64,000 nt of DNA from Nodosilinea sp. LEGE 06152 (GTDB lineage Bacteria > Cyanobacteriota > Cyanobacteriia > Phormidesmidales > Phormidesmidaceae): the NCBI RefSeq assembly GCF_015207525.1, contig NZ_JADEWR010000015.1:48467-112466 (forward strand), written 5' to 3'. The translations under genes and the position numbers were made by a program. This document shows positions 60,648-64,000 of this stretch, one piece after another. Every line of letters begins with the position of its first letter. The stretch's first letter is position 1. Under the pieces are notes generated by a model. That model made no database searches. It was given only the letters and a program-made list of their open reading frames with translations, and had not been told where the DNA came from.

Positions 60648-61129
60648 TCAGGCCATCTCCAATGTCTTGAGTTGAATAGTTGTAGGAAAGCCTGACCAAA
60701 GGGACAGACATTAATCAATCAAAATCAGTCTTTAACAACCAATAAACTATTTTTATTTTTTATGTGTTGCTTGGAATTAAGCTATGTGCTTCACCCTTTG
60801 CAACGTTTACCTAACAACCGCAGGGGGCAGGGGTTTGTTTAAGCCAGAACTCAAACTAATGCGAACGCCACGGTCGTAGTAATAAGATCACTATTTCACT
60901 ATAGCAAACTTTGCCAGGGCCTCGTCAACGGTTGTTAATCTGAGGCGAAACCACCCTTACTAAGGCTCTATTACCTAGACAAAACTCTATTTATTACTGC
61001 CAAGATTTTGAGCAAACAACAGTAAAGCGATCGCGCCTAAGCCCGATCTTTGCTGCTTTGAAACGCAATATGAGGAAAAAGTTGCGCAATGTTAAGTAGC
61101 TTGAGCACGATTGGCTCAAGCAAGGAATT
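60648..61129. other. Gap, no gene seen
   Basis: About 480 AT-rich bases between two minus-strand genes. GCTTGAGC (61099-61106) and GCTCAAGC (61114-61121) form an eight-pair hairpin just beyond nblB, possibly a terminator without a good T-run. The ORF at 60994 is a shadow of no coding sequence. Confidence 0.45.
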
Positions 61130-61795
61130 TTAGTTGTTGCCCAGATGCTGTTGGGCAGCACCGGCCACAATCTCAGACTCATCCTGGGTGAGCTGCTGTA
61201 GCGCGGCCTGGGCTTCGGGGTCTGAGAACTGAGCTAGAGCCTGCACCAGTCGGTGGCGCACTTGCCAGTCAGGATGGCTGGTATGGTTGAGTAGTAGGGG
61301 CAGGGCACGGCGATCGCCTAGTTCGCCCAGGGCACCAATGGCGGCGGTAGCAATTAGCTCATTGTCAGAGCCCAGCGCTTCTTGTAGGAGTTCAAAGGCG
61401 TTCGGTTCGCCCAGTTCACCCAGGGCTGCCACTATGCTAAATTTTACCAGCCATTCTTCAGTGCTGTGATACAGGGCCGCCAGCTCGGGATAGGCGCTTT
61501 TCAGCTTTAGTCCGCCAATGGTATCGGCGGCGGCGGCCTGCACGTCGGGTTCGGGGTCACTGGTGAGCGATCGCAGCAGCAGCGGTTCTACCGTGGCGAT
61601 ATCTTGCTGGCCCAGGCTGGAGATCTGGCTAATAGCGGCATAGCGCACGCGGGCATTGCCGTCGTTAGCGGCAAGCTGCACCAGCTCAAAGGCCTCTTCG
61701 GGAGCCAATTCGCGCAGTTGATTAACGGCCCGCAACCGATCCCCGTAGTCATCGGAGTGGAGCAGTTCTCGAACCGAGTCTGGGGTAGTAGCCAT
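61130..61795 (-). CDS. nblB: Phycobilisome degradation protein NblB-like HEAT-repeat protein
   Basis: A 221-residue protein consisting of HEAT-like repeats (VRELLHSDDYGDRLRAVNQL, ELVQLAANDGNARVRYAAIS, LLLRSLTSDPEPDVQAAAAD, STEEWLVKFSIVAALGELGE, LLQEALGSDNELIATAAIGA, DWQVRHRLVQALAQFSDPEA). The set matches cyanobacterial NblB, related to phycocyanobilin lyases and needed for phycobilisome breakdown during nutrient stress in some species. ATG 61795 is chosen for the conserved start. No nblA is seen nearby. Confidence 0.82.
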   Translation of the reverse strand: MATTPDSVRELLHSDDYGDRLRAVNQLRELAPEEAFELVQLAANDGNARVRYAAISQISSLGQQDIATVEPLLLRSLTSDPEPDVQAAAADTIGGLKLKSAYPELAALYHSTEEWLVKFSIVAALGELGEPNAFELLQEALGSDNELIATAAIGALGELGDRRALPLLLNHTSHPDWQVRHRLVQALAQFSDPEAQAALQQLTQDESEIVAGAAQQHLGNN

Positions 61796-61857
61796 TTGTA
61801 CAGGTGAACACAATTCTGCTGTATCTACTATCGACTATTTTGGGGATCAGCGATAGG

Positions 61858-62079
61858 GGTAGGTGGGTAGGTGGGTGGATGGGTAAGTGGGTAGATGGGT
61901 AAGTTTTTGCTCATCGCTCGCCTACTCGCCCACTCATTCGCTCGCCTACTTTTGCCTACTCGCCCACTCGCCCACTCGCCCACTCATTCGCTCGCCTACT
62001 TTTGCCTACTCGCCCACTCGCCCACTCGCCCACTCGCCTACTTTTGCCTACTCGCCCACTCGCCCACTCATTCACTCGC
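61858..62079. repeat. Tandem octamer-type repeat cluster
   Basis: A G-rich block (61858-61902) is followed by a CTCGCCCA / CTACTTTTGC-type array (61917-62079) with an eight-base period grouped into about 50-base higher-order units. The array ends at the stop codon of the CBS gene. It is not a CRISPR: there are no unique spacers. Confidence 0.85.
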
Positions 62080-62544
62080 CTACGTATAGCTATTCGCCAT
62101 TTCGCGTACAATGTCGCCTCGGGTGAGAATGCCGACCACCTGCTGTTCGCTGTTAACCACGGGCAGTCGCCGCACTTGCTTGTCGTGCATCAAATGGGCG
62201 GCTTCGCGCAGCGTTTGATCGGGGGCAATGGTAACAACGCGATCGGTCATCACGTCTTTGACCAGCTGGCCCAGGGCTTTGTGGAGTTCCTGGTTGTACT
62301 GGTTAGGAGTTTTTAGATAGATAACGCTGTCGAGCAGGGTGATGTAGGTAGGCATCTCAATGCCAGTGGTTTGCCACATCAGGTCAGATTCTGACAAAAT
62401 ACCCACTAAATTGTGGTCTGCGTTAATAACCGGCAGGCCACCGACGTGATTGTCGGCCATCAGCTGAATGGCGTCCTTCAACACGGTGTCGGGGGTCACC
62501 GAGATGGGGTTTGGGGTCATCACGTCTGCAACGGTTTTGGCCAT
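62080..62544 (-). CDS. CBS-domain pair protein
   Basis: A 154-residue protein made of two CBS domains: VADVMTPNPISVTPDTVLKD to VGILSESDL, and VKDVMTDRVVTIAPDQTLRE to VGILTRGDIVREMA. CBS pairs bind AMP, ATP or similar nucleotides and regulate partner proteins. Between the domains is a short insert (MPTYITLLDSVIYLKTPNQY). No partner is fused, so it is a stand-alone sensor. Its stop codon is embedded in the adjacent repeat array. Confidence 0.9.
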   Translation of the reverse strand: MAKTVADVMTPNPISVTPDTVLKDAIQLMADNHVGGLPVINADHNLVGILSESDLMWQTTGIEMPTYITLLDSVIYLKTPNQYNQELHKALGQLVKDVMTDRVVTIAPDQTLREAAHLMHDKQVRRLPVVNSEQQVVGILTRGDIVREMANSYT

Positions 62545-62605
62545 AGGATTGGTCTCAGTGCGTTTAATTTCATTCTAAAAAGGTTCTCGGCTAACCGGTT
62601 GGCTG

Positions 62606-63640
62606 TCACAGGTCGTTACAGTAGTGCTCTAGAATCTCGGCGCAGCGGGCGATCGCACCCAGATGGGCAATTTCGTAGCCGTGGGTGTTGTGGGTAGGAA
62701 AGCTCAGACAGGCCGCCCGCGACACATGGCCAAACTTCATTGCGATTGAGCCATCGCTGCCAAAGCCGCTGATAATAGCCATCTGCACCGGCAGGTTGTG
62801 TGCGGCGGCAGCGCGACACAGCTCGGCGTTGAGCCCTTCATCGTAGAGGCCGTAGGCATCCTGACTGAGGAGGACGGGTATTTCCCCCGCCTGGATGGGA
62901 TATTCTGCTGCCAGAGGGCAAATCTCTAGGGCGATTAGGGCTTCTAGGCGGTGGCGCTGGGAGAAATAGAGGGCTCCGATCGCGCCCACCTCTTCTTTGG
63001 CCGAGGCCACCAGATACACGGTGACGGGAGGCTCCTTCAAACGTTCTGCCAGGGTGAGCAAAATGGCCAAAGAGGCTTTGTTGTCGAGGGTGTAGCTGGC
63101 GATGTGATCGCCCATACGAAAGGGCTGCTTGCGGTGCTTGCCCACCACCACCCGCGTGCCAGGGCGAATACCAGCGGCGGCGAGCTCTTCAGGCGATCGC
63201 TTGGTCTCAATCCAGGCGGTTTCCCAGGTGACGGGCTTGCTCTCCTGCTGGGCCTTGTGGGGCGACTCGTGGGAGACATGGCGCGAGCCAAAGCTCAAAA
63301 TACCGCTAATGGTCTGATGATCCCCGAGCAAATCCATCACCCCTTCGCCATAGACCCAGGGAAACGAGCCGCCCAGCTTGCGTACCGACACCCGGCCATC
63401 GGTGTAGATGCTTTTGACCAGAGTGCCAATTTCGTCTTTATGAGCGGTAATGGCAATGGCACGGCTGTCGTCGCGTCCAGGGATTTTAGCAATGATGTTG
63501 TCGGCCTCGTCGCGCCAGTGCTCTACCTCCAAACGGGCCAGGGCGTCAGTGAGATACTGATTGATGTCGTCCTCCGCGCCGCTGGGGGAGTGGCACATGA
63601 CCATATCGGTGATTTGATTGAACAGGTCGTCGTAGGGCAT
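62606..63640 (-). CDS. M42 family metallopeptidase (glutamyl aminopeptidase-like)
   Basis: A 344-residue peptidase of the M42 family. The zinc ligands and catalytic residues are in AITAHKDEIG, SYTLDNKAS and ASAKEEVGAIG, with HNTHGYEIAHL near the C-terminus. A short lid-type insertion (about residues 60-160) is present. These tetrahedral peptidases remove N-terminal residues from peptides in the cytoplasm. The start is ATG at 63640. Confidence 0.9.
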   Translation of the reverse strand: MPYDDLFNQITDMVMCHSPSGAEDDINQYLTDALARLEVEHWRDEADNIIAKIPGRDDSRAIAITAHKDEIGTLVKSIYTDGRVSVRKLGGSFPWVYGEGVMDLLGDHQTISGILSFGSRHVSHESPHKAQQESKPVTWETAWIETKRSPEELAAAGIRPGTRVVVGKHRKQPFRMGDHIASYTLDNKASLAILLTLAERLKEPPVTVYLVASAKEEVGAIGALYFSQRHRLEALIALEICPLAAEYPIQAGEIPVLLSQDAYGLYDEGLNAELCRAAAAHNLPVQMAIISGFGSDGSIAMKFGHVSRAACLSFPTHNTHGYEIAHLGAIARCAEILEHYCNDL

Positions 63641-63752
63641 GGGGTAGATGAAGATAAGGACGGTGAGGAGAATGAAGCGTAAAAGAACTCTGAAGGGTTG
63701 ATTCTCGATCTTATCTACTCCTTCCCTACAACCTCATCCTTTTGTCCCCACC

Positions 63753-63778
63753 CTGCGGGAAGCCGCTGCGCGTCTACA
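63753..63778. repeat. Cyanobacterial short repeat
   Basis: CTGCGGGAAGCCGCTGCGCG (63753 onward) followed by TCTACA. Words of this type recur in many filamentous cyanobacterial genomes. Only one copy is seen in the window. Confidence 0.4.
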
Positions 63779-63858
63779 GCTCCTCATCCTTACCCCTCCT
63801 CCGTTAGCTCCGACTCTCGCTTGGGCTTTCTAAAAACAACAAAGTCTTTCTCAAGCTT

Positions 63859-64000
63859 GTGCATCTACTACCTAAATCTCCTTGGGTGCGCTGGGGGATC
63901 GGGTTTGGGATTGGACTCCTGCTGTTTGTGGGAGTCAGTAGCCAGTTTCACAGCGAGGCTACACTGCCCACGCTCGATCCTCTGCCGCAGGACCCTTACA
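63859..64000 (+). CDS. N-terminus of an unidentified membrane-anchored protein (partial)
   Basis: The frame from GTG 63859 to the right edge gives 47 codons: a basic start (HLLPKSPWVRW), one hydrophobic helix (IGFGIGLLLFVGVSSQF) and a short polar tail LPTLDPLPQDPY. No earlier start is well supported, and no ribosome site is seen. The tail resembles the lead of cyanobacterial phospholipase D-like secreted proteins, but this is only a tentative memory; a peptidase is also possible. Strand and frame are likely, but the function is open. Confidence 0.5.
   Translation, partial: MHLLPKSPWVRWGIGFGIGLLLFVGVSSQFHSEATLPTLDPLPQDPY

Noticed and set aside
61917..62079. CRISPR array
   Set aside because: The units are short, period eight, and lack unique spacers or adjacent cas genes.

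Overview
The window looks like a chromosomal segment of a filamentous, probably Leptolyngbya/Nodosilinea-type cyanobacterium. The evidence is the very frequent GCGATCGC (HIP1) palindrome, an NblB-like phycobilisome-degradation protein, a cyanobacterial DesC-type desaturase, a FurB/Zur-type regulator, a one-piece tmRNA whose tag begins ANTIVPFA, and many proteins of cyanobacterial families. Most of it is moderately GC-rich. A few patches (about 33.2-34.9, 37.1-38.7 and 41.5-42.8 kb) are visibly AT-richer. No prophage, CRISPR array, rRNA operon or intact insertion sequence is visible.

Layout. 0-7.5 kb: a partial glycosyltransferase, a glycerophosphodiesterase, a 2OG-Fe(II) oxygenase-like protein, a DinB+GNAT pair, a DUF433 protein, a PhzF protein, and a surface-polysaccharide pair (OafA-type acyltransferase plus BcsA-like GT2) abutting a truncated GNAT gene. 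8-15 kb: GH1 beta-glucosidase, yefM-yoeB, a secreted repeat protein, a Tat-exported GH10 xylanase and a glutathionyl-hydroquinone reductase. 15-20 kb: FecR lipoprotein, TPR protein, TlyA, and a TetR/NAD-epimerase/DUF1772 operon with two identical operators. 20-25 kb: Kir-type channel, second glutathionyl-hydroquinone reductase, extradiol dioxygenase, MocR regulator. 25-31 kb: YdcF, GNAT+DinB pair, a TetR protein with an unusual C-terminal domain divergent from a desaturase, brnTA, a [2Fe-2S] ferredoxin. 31-38 kb: purS-purQ, zur, a GT8 glycosyltransferase, glgX, a two-TM potassium channel. 38-48 kb: conserved membrane proteins, a saccharopine-dehydrogenase-like protein, enolase and an S9 peptidase. 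48-55 kb: a CHAT-TM-TPR protein, a methylglyoxal-synthase-like/diacylglycerol-kinase fusion, ssrA, a short repeat protein and rplU-rpmA. 55-64 kb: SGNH hydrolase, YchJ, PlsC, tRNA-Thr and tRNA-Tyr, an anti-sigma kinase-like protein, nblB, a CBS protein, an M42 peptidase and the start of an unidentified membrane protein.

How it fits together. Housekeeping genes (eno, purS/Q, rplU/rpmA, ssrA, tRNAs, tlyA, glgX) are interleaved with stress and regulatory modules. Two toxin-antitoxin pairs and a TetR operon each carry a recognisable operator. The desaturase and its divergent regulator share a pair of 14-bp direct repeats. The most unusual signals are not ordinary genes: (i) a pseudoknot-like set of complementary segments just upstream of enolase, (ii) a similarly built element downstream of the DAG-kinase fusion, (iii) a 132-bp symmetric nested inverted repeat in the gap before glgX, (iv) the TetR regulator whose C-terminal half resembles a catalytically dead tyrosine recombinase, and (v) a membrane-spanning CHAT protease-like protein.
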